Positions 42,915 to 53,152 of a stretch of 64,000 bases of DNA are shown here, in pieces (position 1 is the stretch's first letter; the number at the start of each line of letters is the position of its first letter). A program made the translations under genes and the position numbers. The notes beneath the pieces were generated by a model. The model did no database searches. It saw only the letters and a program-made list of their open reading frames with translations, and was not told the DNA's origin. Source of the stretch: Anodontia alba (lineage: Eukaryota; Mollusca; Bivalvia; Lucinida; Lucinidae); contig OZ024826.1 of NCBI GenBank assembly GCA_964016985.1, forward strand, positions 43,698,978-43,762,977, written 5' to 3'.

Positions 42915-43235
42915 TGCTCCACATCATGGTCTAACTATAAATCAAGTTTTAGCTTCATAGGATGTAAACTGTAAGAGGAGTTAGCCAGAAGCGAAAAGTT
43001 TACAGAAATTTTCAAAGAGCATAACTCTGCTAATATTTGGTGGACTATAACCTCGAAATAATATGTGCTGCGGAGCTGCTCCACATCATGGTGTAAGTAT
43101 TAATCATTTCAGCTTGATCAGATGTTATCTGTTGGAGGAATTAGCCAGAAACAAAAAGTTTAAAGATGGACGGACAGACGGACACCAGAAAACCCCATAA
43201 CATATTACGAGCGATACTGTGCTGGCTTGGATACA
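42915..43235. mobile_element. RC-I, pearl-like fragment
   Basis: Two diverged units with GCTGCTCCACATCATGGT and GGAGTTAGCCAGAAGCGAAA (42913 and 43077; 42976 and 43136), then GATGGACGGACAGACGGACA and ACCCCATAACATATTAC. No clear hairpin. Confidence 0.5.
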
Positions 43236-43272
43236 TAAATTTACATCACAGCAAAATCTACTGAGGGGTTGT

Positions 43273-43501
43273 TTAACCCACTGTAGACTGAATAGACTCT
43301 CTCACAGTATATACTGGAAGAGACCAATTTCAATTTTAAGTATGTCCGGCTATGAGACTTACATATTCCTAGAGAAAAATTGGCTAAACTATTTGCAAAC
43401 AGTGGAGATCCTGATCAGATGCCACATTCTGCTGTGTCTGATCTGGGTCTGCACTGTTTGCCAATTACCCTTTTATGGGTCTCCCGACTACAATGGGTTA
43501 A
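43273..43501. repeat. HP10 MITE, inverted
   Basis: TTAACCCACTGTAGACTGAA ... AGAGACCAATTTCAATTTTA ... core I arms GTGGAGATCCTGATCAGATG/GTGTCTGATCTGGGTCTG ... CTACAATGGGTTAA. Confidence 0.88.
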
Positions 43502-43611
43502 ACCCTTGTTGTATAAATTAAGATGCCATGCCCACTTCTAATTTCAGCCAATCAGATTACTTGATCTAGGTTACTGATACAAATTCACATATTTAATGAT
43601 AAACAGTAAAG

Positions 43612-45729
43612 CATACATGCCTTATCTCACACTGTGAGATAAAATCTCACAGAATTTGGCCCATCTGGAAGGCAATTCCCATAAAAAATTCAAATCTCAC
43701 AGAGTTTTCAGACCATTTTACAACAGATTTTATGAAGGAATAAACATAAATCACTCACTGTTGTGGTTTTCACAAGCTTCTTACATGTAAAAAAAAAACA
43801 AGAGGCCCACGGGCCACGGTTCGCTCACCTGAGTGACATAGCACTGCAGACATGCAGATGTTATGCAACATTTTTCCAATCCTATCATCGCAACTAATGA
43901 AAATATCATCATTTGAGCAGTTCTTAGTTTTGAAGAAGAATATATGGGCCTGACAGTCAATGGAGCATGATCATTTGAATAAACTATCAATCACATTTCA
44001 ACAGAAGGATCAATATGAATTTTGGTGGAAATTGGCTAAGTGGTTTCTGAGCAATCATGATTTTATACATGTAAACAGCATAGTGGCAGGGAAATATTAT
44101 AAATATAAACCAGATGATGGCCATCTTAGATTTCCAATCAGAACAATTTTAACTACTGTTGATCTACAAGTCACTTCCATACTTTCAATATAAATGTATA
44201 TGGCCCATACAAATGGGGAAGCAAATTTGACCTTGGAGGTAAAAAGGTCAAATGTCAACACAGAACCATCATTTTAGAAATTTCGGTAGATCTCCTGTCC
44301 CCCATAATTTGTGCAAAGATTAGGGCCCAGGGCTTATTTGGTTATGGAGAAGAAGATTTTTAAAGGCTTTTACCATATATGGGCATGGCAGCCATTTTGA
44401 TCAATGGACCATGTCCAATTTAGTAATCTTTCATTCTCCTGCCCAAGGAGGCTCTGCATGAAATTTGAGCAACACTGGCCCGGAGGCTTCAGAGGAAAAG
44501 CCATCTGAAATTATCAACATTTTTTCCATACAAATGTATGGGGCCCATACAAATGCATACAGAAGCAAACTTGACCTCGCCGTAAAAAGGTTAAATGTCA
44601 ATGTATGACAATTATTTTAGCCAGACGATATATGCAAAGATTCGGCCACAAGCCAACCTCGGTTTTGGAGAATAAGATTTTTAAATGTTTTTTCTCATAC
44701 GAATGCATAGGAAAGCAAACTTGACCTTGCCGTAAAAAGGTCAAATGTCAATGTATGACTATTATTTTAGTAACTTTGGTAGACCCCCTGTCCCCAATGA
44801 TTTATGCAAAGATTCAGCCCCAAAGCATCCTCTGTTCTAGAGAACAAGATTTTTAAAGGTTTTTATTATATATGGGCATGGGGGCCATCTTGGCCACTAA
44901 CTGTGACCATTTTAGCAATCTCTTGTTCCCCCTACCTAAGGAGGCTCCATATGAAATTTGAGCAAAATTGGCCCAGAGGCTCCAGAGGAGAAGTTGTTTG
45001 AAATTCTGAACATTTTTCCCATACAAATGCATAAGGAAGCAAAATTGACCTTACCGTAAAAAGGTCAAATGTCAATGTACGACCATTATTTTAGCAATTT
45101 TGGTAACCCTCCCATTCCCGATGATATATGCAAAGATTCAGCCATAAGGCACGCTCTGTTTTGGAGAAGAAGATTTTTAAAGGTTTTTCCCATACAAATG
45201 CATAGGGAAGCAAACTTGACCTTGCCGTAAAAAGGTCAAACGTCAACGTACGACAATTTTTTTAGCAATTTTGGTAGATCTCCTGTCCCCAAAGAATCCT
45301 GCAAAGGTTCAGCCCCAAGGCATTCTTGGTTCTAGAGAAGAAGATTTTTAAAGGTTTTTACCATATATGGACATGGCGGCCATCTTGGTCAACGGACTGT
45401 GACCATTTTAGCAATTTTTTGTTCCCCAACTCTAAGGAGGCTCCATATGAAATTTGAGCAAAATTGGCTCAGCAGCTTCAGAGGAGAAGTCGTTTGAAAA
45501 TGTTAACGGATGGACGGACAGACACACAGACGGACGGACGACGGACGAAAAGTGATCACAATAGCTTATCCTGAGCAGAGCTCAGGTGAGCTAAAAAAGA
45601 GTTTAGACTATATTTGGAGAACTCCACAGTGATGTTTTAGAAAATCTCACAGACTTTTGTCAAATCTCCCTTAAATTTTGCCTTGTCTCACAGATTTTAG
45701 CCCATCTTATGGCATATAAGCCATGTATG
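43612..45729. mobile_element. N2: MITE-like element holding RC-A copy 3
   Basis: Ends CATACATGCCTTAT and inverted ATAAGCCATGTATG, subterminal CTCACAGATTTTAGCCCA-like inverted stretches, near 6-bp duplication GTAAAG/GTGAAG. Without RC-A it is about 320 bp. Confidence 0.7.
43799..45593. mobile_element. RC-A copy 3, complete
   Basis: CAAGAGGCCCACGGGCCACG, GCTCACCTGAG at the 5' end; tandem units; GGACGGACGACGGACG (45530-45547); CTGAGC-AGA-GCTCAG; CTCAGGTGAGC and CTA at the end. The insertion point is an A-run. Confidence 0.88.
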
Positions 45730-45914
45730 GTGAAGATCTAGATCAGCTGGCTTCTTCAGAAGCCAACTGATCTGGATCTACACTGTTTACATAGGCAGGG
45801 CATATCCAGGTTCAGCAGGAGCAGAACCAGGGTTGAAGAGTATTTGATGATAATTCTGGGATAATTTTATCTACTTCTCCATAAAAACGTGGATACACAA
45901 AAGGAAGTGCCTCA

Positions 45915-46105
45915 CTGAAGCAGACAATATTTTATTTATGTATTTAATTTTTGAGAAACTAAGGCTTGATACTCGTATTTCATGTGAACTATCTGCCTAC
46001 TAGATTATTCACAAAAATGACATGCCTTACTTTCTTGAAGAAACAAAATGAAAATGTAAAACTATTCTAGAATGTCATCTGCTGCAGTTGTGATAGGTAC
46101 TTTAA
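45915..46105. repeat. HP2 MITE, degenerate
   Basis: GAAGCAGACAATATTTTATT, CATGTGAACTATCTGCCTAC, GAATGTCATCTGCTGCAGTT, right end GGTACTTTAA shared with the next element. Confidence 0.7.
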
Positions 46106-46330
46106 CTCTTTGCATGCTGGGTAATTTTGCATGCTTTTTTGTCGTCTGCGGATTTTTTTTTTTTTTTAAATTACCTTTCCAAAAAATATCTTTCAGGAGT
46201 ACCATCAGAGTGTCAAACAGTTTGGATCCAGATCAGGCCCGACATTTTGTCAGGTCTGATCCGGATCCAAACTGTTTGCAAAGGTTATCAGCAGACAATA
46301 AAAGTCGCCACAAGCAGGGAAATGTGATGC
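46102..46330. repeat. HP9 MITE copy 1
   Basis: TTAACTCTTTGCATGCTGGG, TTTTTTGTCGTCTGCGGATT, core I variant CAGTTTGGATCCAGATCAGG and its inverted arm, then TCAGCAGACAATAAAAGTCG. Confidence 0.82.
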
Positions 46331-46369
46331 GAGTTAGAAACATTGGAGCCCACTGAGGGCTGACATAAT

Positions 46370-46533
46370 TGTTAACATCTAAAAAAATTTCAGAGAAAAA
46401 AAAAAAACTCTTGACTTTTTATGTGAATCATCTGCATCTTGATTCACATGAAATGTCAAATCTTATTTTCTCTGAAAAAAAAAAAAAATCTGAAATTCGT
46501 CTGCTACAATTTGGCAAGGTACTTAAGGGTTAA
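46370..46533. repeat. HP2 MITE
   Basis: AAAAATTTCAGAGAAAAAAA, ATGTGAATCATCTGCATCTT, CTGAAATTCGTCTGCTACAA, right end CTTAAGGGTTAA. Confidence 0.75.
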
Positions 46534-46569
46534 TAGATGTACCACAGATCAAGAAAAAAAGGACTATTC

Positions 46570-46868
46570 AAATGTTTTTTTCTCTATTTCCACATGAAAA
46601 CATCTTTTGTGGTCGTGGGTATACAATGTCCACATCAGATATCTTTGATATATATATACTGTTTGGTTGGAAAAACTGCATCCTTGAAATGCTTATATAT
46701 GTATCAACTACAGCAGACAACACTTTGAAAGACTTTTTTTTTTTCAGAGAAAATACGGCTTCACATTTCATGCAAAATCATCAGATTCTGCTTGGCAGAC
46801 TATTCACATAAAACGTCTTATTTTTTTTCTGAAAAATTACAAAACCAAATTTGCCTAGCGCTTTAAGG
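46570..46868. repeat. HP3 fragment and HP2-like MITE
   Basis: 46580-46640 resembles an HP3 arm (CACATGAAAACATCTTTTGT). 46690-46868 has TACAGCAGACAACACTTTGA, core II arms, and CTAGCGCTTTAAGG. Confidence 0.55.
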
Positions 46869-46908
46869 AGAAAACATGAATGGGCAGACAAATGAAATGA
46901 ACAACCTG

Positions 46909-47142
46909 AGGGCCCAGTTGTTCAAAACTAATGATGTCATTACTTAATGTATCATTAAAACATTGATCATTAAATATGGCATATAAGCTAATATTTTTGC
47001 TGAAAAAAATGTGAGTAGCTTTTGCATTTCACATTTTTTTAGCAAAAATACCTGTGAATTAGATATTGTACATACTAGAAGAGTTAACATTCTGACCACT
47101 AACGAGTTCGTTAAGCAAATGACACTTTGAACAACTAGGCCT
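46909..47142. repeat. HP4 MITE copy 3, next to exon 1
   Basis: GGGCCCAGTTGTTCAAAACT ... TTTGAACAACTAGGC; the second arm of the central hairpin is shortened. Confidence 0.82.
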
Positions 47143-47195
47143 GACCTCTATGTCACTCCTATTACTAAAGCTGGTATGACAATTATTTGACTTAC

Positions 47196-47656
47196 CAATA
47201 AAAGAATCATCAAATTTGGCCCCACTAAGGGTACTCTTGCTTTCATAGATAGATCCTTTACGATTATTAGGTTCCAGAAAAGATTTTCTAGGTGTATTGG
47301 GGGTAGCCCCTTCACTTTTGTGTCTTCTTCTTGTATCTTGCCTCACCGACAAAAGACTACAACTTTTATTCATGTCTCCATTTTTCACGTCTCCATTAGT
47401 AAAACACTCGGGGACTGGGGATGTGGACCTTGGAGTATCAGTCCCCTCATTTGCAAAGATCATATCCCCATTTCTGTGCACTGTTCCGCCACCTCTAGGT
47501 CCTATATAAGGCGGAGGACCCTTGCTATTTTCTATATCCATAGTAAACGATGGGTTTCCATGACAACTGGGAGATTCTGGAGTTGTTAATACGGTAACTT
47601 GCCGCAATTCCACATGATTGTCATCATGAGGTGACTCCATTGTCAGATTGGGTATC
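47196..47656 (-). CDS. SLC4A11: First coding exon, disordered N-terminus of SLC4A11-like protein
   Basis: The acceptor is a pyrimidine-rich tract ending CAG before 47656; the donor is GTAAGT from 47195. The likely start is ATG at 47640-47638 in a good context (A at -3, G at +4), leaving 16 nt of 5' UTR in this exon, so a further upstream exon is expected. It encodes 148 codons plus one base (phase 1), rich in Ser, Thr, Pro, Asn and Gly, beginning MESPHDDNHVELRQ and ending KFDDSFI. There is no recognisable domain, as expected for the poorly conserved N-terminus of this family. Assignment to the same gene rests on strand, position, splice signals and a phase that fits the next exon; sequence similarity does not decide it. 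An HP4 MITE ends about 55 bp beyond the donor. Confidence 0.7.
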
Positions 47657-47699
47657 CTGAAATACAAACAGAAAGGAAAGTTTTTACATGAATTAAGCC

Positions 47700-48030
47700 A
47701 GGTGAAAATGTGCCTTCGAGGTATGTGTGGACAGCGAAGGCCCAGATCAGACTGCACAAATGTGCAGTCTGATCAGGGCTTTCACTGTCTGCTGCCAGAA
47801 TCATTGGATTTAGTAAATGTCCTAAAAATTTGAATACATGTACTTTATTCCATACATTTTTGGACTAAATTGTGTTCTTATGTAATTATTTTTAAAATAC
47901 TTGGTGAAATGGCAAAAAATGTGTAGACCCTGATCAAACTGCTCCTTTAAGGGCAGTCTTATCTGGGTCTGCACTGTTTGCAGATACCATTTTATCATAT
48001 ACTTCAGAGTATGAAATTTTAGGACATTTA
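47700..48030. repeat. HP15 palindrome and HP17 element
   Basis: 47700-47815 HP15 (GACAGCGAAGGCCCAGATCA, GCACAAATGTGC loop). 47818-48030 HP17 (AAATGTCCTAAAAATTTGAA ... GTGTAGACCCTGATCAAACT ... TATGAAATTTTAGGACATTT). Confidence 0.7.
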
Positions 48031-48192
48031 GCCTACTATAGAATGTATAGTATAGTATGTACCTATATATATAGAATGTCAATCAACTTTTTAGCTGCAT
48101 TGATGAACTCCTCCAGCTTAGGAGAGGTAGATGTACATGAAGGCGATTATCAGTGTAAGAATATTTAGGTAATTTTTGGAACATGTATATTT

Positions 48193-48438
48193 TTAACGCC
48201 TAGCATGCTGGGTAAAATTTTCACCTGATAACATAATGAAGTATTTGTCTTTTTTTTTTTTTTTAAAGGAAACAGATTTTTGACATTTCATACAAATTGT
48301 CTCCAATGGAGACAATTTGCATGAAATATCAAATTCTGTTTTCTCAAAAAAAAAAAAAAAAAGACAAGAAAAGTAAAGAAAAGAAAAAAATCATTAATTT
48401 GTCATTTCTGAATTTGCCCAGAGAGTGGTAAAGGTTAA
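48193..48438. repeat. HP6 MITE
   Basis: TTAACGCCTAGCATGCTGGG, core II arms around CTCCAATGGAGAC, a long A-run, GAGAGTGGTAAAGGTTAA. Confidence 0.85.
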
Positions 48439-48552
48439 GCTCATAGACTAAGCCATAAATATTTGCATACAGTATAGATCCAGATGAGCAGATTCAAATA
48501 ATAAGTTGCTTCATTGTCACTTACACTGTCTGCTCTCTATTTGCTATTTTCG

Positions 48553-48767
48553 TTAACTCTTTGCCCGCTAGTGGTGACTTTTGTCGTCTGGTGATAACCT
48601 TTTGCAATCAGTTTAGACCTAGATCAGGCCTGACGAAACATCGGGGCTGATCTGGATCCAAACTGTTTGACACTGTATTCCTGAAAGACTTTTTTCAAGT
48701 TAGTTTTAAGAAAAAATCCACAGATGACAAAAAAACATGCAAAATTACCCAGCATGCAAAGAGTTAA
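48553..48767. repeat. HP9 MITE copy 2, inverted
   Basis: TTAACTCTTTGCCCGCTAGT ... TCAGTTTAGACCTAGATCAG / GGGGCTGATCTGGATCCAAA ... CCCAGCATGCAAAGAGTTAA. TTAA at both ends. Confidence 0.85.
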
Positions 48768-48929
48768 AATCCTTTTTAAACTAATAACATTGTCCCATTA
48801 TAAATGGTGAGCAATTTCGATGAAAGTCCCTTGGCGAATGAATCTCCATTGATGTATCGCCAGTAAAATATTCTGATATTTAGGGGTGAAAGGGCTAAAT
48901 TATAACAGGAGCCCTAAATTAACCTCTTT

Positions 48930-49156
48930 TTAACCCACTGTAGTTGGGAGACCCGTAAAAGGGTAATTGGCAAACAGTGCAGACCCAGATCAGACTCCGC
49001 AGAACTCAGCATCTGATCAGGGTCTCCACTGTTTGCTAACAGTTTAGCCATTTTTCTCCAGGAATATGCAAATCTCATAGCCAGACGTACCTAAAATTGA
49101 AATTGGACTCTTCCAATATATAGTGTGGGAGAGTCTATTCAGTCTACAATGGATTA
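48930..49156. repeat. HP10 MITE, chained to HP2
   Basis: TTAACCCACTGTAGTTGGGA, core I arms GTGCAGACCCAGATCAGACT, right end GTCTACAATGGATTAA. Confidence 0.9.
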
Positions 49157-49344
49157 AACTGCAGATCACAAGTTCAACAGACAACATTTGCGGATATACA
49201 TGTATGTATAAGGCTTGGCATTCCATGTGAATCATCTACCTAGAGATAATTCACATGAAATGTCAAGTCAAAATTTCTTGGAAGAACAACAATTATGTGT
49301 TTTAGTATATCATCTGCTACAGTCTTGCTTCTTTTTTGGGTTAA
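49153..49344. repeat. HP2 MITE, chained between HP10 and HP8
   Basis: Starts at the TTAA that ends HP10; CAACAGACAACATTTGCGGA, core II arms, CATCTGCTACAGTCTTGCTT; ends at the TTAA that starts HP8. Confidence 0.75.
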
Positions 49345-49557
49345 CCCTTAAAATGCCAAGAAATCCTGCATCTGAAAATGTCGTCTGTTTATGTCGTCTG
49401 CTGAATATTCTTGCAAACTTTTCAAACCTATTTTTGCATACTAGCATACTGCTAATAGTCTGATCTGGATCCACACTGTTTGCAAAAATGACTTTTAAAA
49501 TCACAAGCAGATGACAAAGCCGACGACAATTGTTGTGATAGGCAGTTAAAGGGTTAA
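49341..49557. repeat. HP8 MITE copy 3
   Basis: TTAACCCTTAAAATGCCAAG ... CATCTGAAAATGTCGTCTG ... TGGATCCACACTGTTTGC ... GTTAAAGGGTTAA. The left core I arm is deleted. Confidence 0.85.
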
Positions 49558-49998
49558 GTCCACCTTTATAAAAAAATTTGGAACAGCAGGCATGAGCACA
49601 CAGTGTTGACCCAGATCAAATTTTTTTTTTTTTATGTTGTTGTTTTTTGGTTTCACTATTTTCTGCATGTCTGGGTACCTAACCTATCAGGGTTTTCTTT
49701 CTAGTAGTTTCTAAAAAATGAAGGGGAAAAATATGCATTTTTTTAACTAAATTTTCCATTAGTTGCACATCACCACTACATTTGAAAAAAAAAAAAATAC
49801 AATTATCCTTATATTTAAGTATATAATGACCAAGAACAGCACAGAAAGAAAGAAATTTGAATAAAAGACAAAAAGAAAGTAAGGAAGAAAGAAAGAGATA
49901 AAGGAAGAAAGACTTGTGCAGGGAAGATGCAATATATATGTAAGCATTTGGTGAACAATTAACATCTTTTCCAGTATACTGAATAGGAAAAAATCCAT
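49558..49998. other. Non-coding, low complexity
   Basis: A truncated HP7 start (AACAGCAGGCATGAGCACAC), poly-T, and an AAAGAAAGAAA purine-rich stretch at 49848-49915. No gene. Confidence 0.5.
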
Positions 49999-51469
49999 GG
50001 CCCAGTTGTTAAAAACTAACGATGTCGTTAGTTAATGTATGGTTATAACATTGATCATTACATAATTTATGGCATATACCCTAATATTTTTGTGGAAAAA
50101 ATGTGAGTAGCTTTTGCATTTGCAAAAGATTCTCACATTTTTTTAGCAAAAATAAAAGCACCACAAGCATAATACCCCACCATAGCAATTATTTGTTTAT
50201 GTATTAAAGTTATCATTGCAAAAATGTCTGGAAAGAAAATGACGGAGGGACAGATAACAATCCTAAACCAGTCTTGATAATATCAATGGACAGATAACAA
50301 TCCTAAACCAGATCTTGATACTATCAATGCATATAGCAAGTTTGGTTAAAAGGCCTTTACTGAAGTTATCATCGGGAAATGAAAATATGGGCGTGTCTCT
50401 GGCAGATAACTCCGTACAAATTTGAAGAAATTTGCCCATTAGCAATTCCAAAACAGATCTCCTTAAGGTCAATGCACATAGCAAGTTTGGTTAAAATCCC
50501 TTATTATTTACTCAAGTTATCATCTGGAAACGAAAATATGGGCGTGTCTCGGGCAGATAACTCCGTAAAAATTTGATGAAAATTTGCCCATTAGCAATTC
50601 CATACCAGATCTCCTTAATGTCAATATATACAGCAAGTTTGGTTGAAATCCCTTGTTATTTACTCAAGTTACAGTCAGGAAACGAAAATATGGGCATGTC
50701 TCAGGCAGATAACTCCGTAAAAAATTGACGAAATTTGCCCATTAGCAATCCCAAACCAGATCTCTTTAATGTCAATGCATATAGCAAGTTTGGTTGAAAT
50801 CCCTTGTGTTTTACTCAAGTTATCGTCAGGAAACGAAAATATGGGCGTGTCTCGGGCAGATAACTCTGTAAAAATTTGATGAAATTTGCCCATTAGCAAT
50901 CCCAAACCAGATCTCTTTAATTCAATGCATTAGGCAAGTTTGGTTAAAATCCCTTGTTTTTACTCAAGTTATCATCCGGGAACGAAAATATGGGCGTGTC
51001 GCAGGCAGATAACTCCGTAAAAATTTGACGAAATTTGCCCATTAGCAATTCCATACCAGATCTCCTTAATGTCAGTATATACAGCAAGTTTGGTTAAAAT
51101 CCCTTGTTATTTACTCAAGTTACCGTCAGGAAACGAAAATGTGGGCGTGTCTCGGGCAGTTAACTCCGTAAAAAATTGACGAAATTTGCCCATTAGCAAT
51201 CCCAAACCAGATCTCCACAATATCAATAAACATACCAAATTTGGTGAAAATCCATTGGTGTTTACTCAAGTTATCATCCAGAAACAAAAAACGGATGATG
51301 GACAGACAGACAGACACACAGACATCCAACGTGAAACCATAATACCCTGCCACTATTGCGTGATGGGTTATAATAATTGTGAATTGGATATTGTTCTCAC
51401 TTGAACAGTTAACATTTTGACAACTAACGATCTTGTTAAGCTAATGATGCTTTGAACAACTGGGCCCAG
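49999..51469. repeat. HP4 MITE copy 4, split by RC-C
   Basis: The left part to about 50155 ends TTTTTTAGCAAAAATA. The right part from about 51374 (AATTGTGAATTGGATATTGT) ends TTTGAACAACTGGGCCC. Confidence 0.88.
50155..51373. mobile_element. RC-C copy 1 (pearl-like)
   Basis: ATAATACCCCACCATAGCAA near the 5' end. Six tandem units of about 150 bp follow (AACGAAAATATGGGCGTGTC, GGCAGATAACTCCGTAAAAA, AATTTGCCCATTAGCAAT), then GGACAGACAGACAGACAC, then the end CATAATACCCTGCCACTATT with a diverged inverted partner GTGATGGGTTAT. Confidence 0.82.
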
Positions 51470-51508
51470 ATTCCTCTTTTAGATATCATTACAGTATGCA
51501 CCCCAAGC

Positions 51509-51783
51509 ATCACGAAAACATGCCTATATAATTTTGATCCCCTTAAACCCCACTTTTATATAGTAAAACTGGAGTTTACAGGGGTATACATTATTTTTCT
51601 TACTTCTGCTCAAAAACATAGATTGTGGGTACTCCTTAGAACTGCCTCACTGAGGCAGTTCTAACGAGTACCCACAAGCTAAGTTTTGAGCAGCAATATG
51701 AAAAATATCAGAATTTTTTATCTGAAAATGTTTTTTTGGTGGTAAAAATTTCAGTATATTTGAATAGGCTTGTTTTTGTAATG
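51509..51783. repeat. HP5 MITE copy 3
   Basis: CATCACGAAAACATGCCTAT ... palindrome TAGAACTGCCTCACTGAGGC ... ATAGGCTTGTTTTTGTAATG. Confidence 0.88.
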
Positions 51784-51892
51784 TATTGGAACAAACTAAA
51801 CACCAAAAGGCAGTTAAATGCACTTTCAAATATTTGACAAGTATGGTAATGTAAGTTGCAAATGTGTCTGAATATGCTACTCTGAAATTCAC

Positions 51893-52173
51893 ATCACAAA
51901 AACATACCTATATAATTTTGACCCCCTTAAACCCCACTTTTATATACTAAAACTGGGGTTTAGAGGGGTATACATTATTTTTTCTTATTTCTGCTCAAAA
52001 ACATAGATTGTGGGTACTCGTTAGAACTGCCTCAGCGAGGCAGTTCTAACGAGTACCCACAATCTAAGTTTTGAGCAGAAATATGAAAAATATCAGAGTT
52101 TTTTATCTGAAAATTTTCAGTTTTTGGAGGTGAAATTTTTTACATATTTGAATAGGCCTATTTTCGTAATGTC
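51893..52173. repeat. HP5 MITE copy 4
   Basis: CATCACAAAAACATACCTAT ... TAGAACTGCCTCAGCGAGGC ... ATAGGCCTATTTTCGTAATG. Same orientation as copy 3, 110 bp away. Confidence 0.88.
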
Positions 52174-53019
52174 CCATTTAAAACAAATTCTTGATTTTGT
52201 TTACAATATGGAATGAAAGTCAGAATGGAGAATGTAAAAAAATAACATGCACAAATTTAAATTTATTTATTTATATTTATCTATTATTTATTTATTTATT
52301 TTATTTTATTTTTAATCAGAAAAGAGAAGTATTAATGTAAACAAAATAATAACAATCACAAATATATATTCTTCATCGAGGAAATGGACACTACAAACTT
52401 GAGCCTTTTTCATCTTGAGCCAATTGCAGTTATAAAGATATTCTTGTCATAAAACATTGATATATTGTTATTATATAATGAAAAAAAAAAAAAAAAAGAA
52501 CTAAGTATGACTATTCTTAACTTACACTAAATTCATCATACTCCAGAAACTCAGAATCAGAATTCCTCTTAAATTTATTTTTATCCAAAATCACAATGCT
52601 GCAAATCAAGCAACTGAGAAGGTTTCTGTATCCAGACAACTGGTTATGTAATTTGTGAGTCCAATGGAATCCAATGAAATAAGGTGCACTCAAATGTCAA
52701 AATCAATGTCTTGTAAAAGTCCTAACAGTTTTTCCTTTTGTTACCATCTTTGTTTTTCACACTGTACACTGATTTCAATTGTGTTTGCTAGTAAACACCT
52801 GGGATAAGTATGAATCAATAAATTATTTGTTGCAGTTCTACTGATCAAATAATCAGAATTTGGGAGACCTTTTCTTACCATGTTTGTCTTAAAATTTCAG
52901 GAAGTCCATTTAACTATCTGTTGATGTATCTAGAAGTTACAACTGCATTTGGCAGCAGCTGATCTGGATCACTGATCACCTGATCACTGTCTGTCCAGTA
53001 AACGCAGTAAAATCTACAG
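52174..53019. other. Non-coding, AT-rich
   Basis: (ATTT)n at 52258-52312, A-run at 52481-52497, truncated core I/HP7 debris near 52960-53010. No gene seen on either strand. Confidence 0.55.
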
Positions 53020-53152
53020 TAAATGTCCTAAAATTTCGAACACTAAAGTTTCTGACAAAATGGCATATGCAAACAGTGCAGACCCAGATCAGACTGCTCC
53101 TGAAGGAGCAGCCTGATCAGGGTCTACACTGTTTGCCATGCCACAAAGTATT
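53020..53152. repeat. HP17 element (core I)
   Basis: AAATGTCCTAAAATTTCGAA ... GTGCAGACCCAGATCAGACT-GCTCC/GGAGC-AGCCTGATCAGGGTCTAC ... CATGCCACAAAG. Confidence 0.75.

Larger units (their letters stand above)
43498..45834. repeat. HP1 MITE copy 9, split by element N2
   Basis: The left part 43498-43611 shares its TTAA with the preceding HP10. The right part 45730-45834 has GCTGGCTTCTTCAGAAGCC and GTTCAGCAGGAGCAGAACCA. Opened in the core I arm. Confidence 0.8.
1987..47656 (-). other. SLC4A11: SLC4A11-like gene body (5' half, runs off the left edge)
   Basis: Six exons on the minus strand, each with an AG acceptor and a GT donor, join to 323 codons without a stop (445+38+216+61+85+124 coding nt). 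From exon 2 on, the product follows the cytoplasmic N-terminal domain of animal SLC4A11 nearly colinearly; anchors are the stretches LLLDLTQVSLDAIIDEIL, VHLLHVNQG, FEQTWLC and EVYFVILIL. SLC4A11 belongs to the bicarbonate-transporter superfamily and works as a plasma-membrane borate/H+/water conductance. Full proteins have about 890 residues, so the remaining cytoplasmic part and all membrane segments must lie left of base 1. Introns are about 6.2, 1.2, 6.1, 3.9 and 27.3 kb and consist of repeats. A non-coding 5' exon may lie upstream of 47656. The family call rests on remembered family sequence, not on a search. Confidence 0.82.

Noticed and set aside
47818..48082. 86-codon minus-strand ORF upstream of exon 1
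   Set aside because: Lies in an HP17 repeat with a core I hairpin; no splice sites in a fitting phase.
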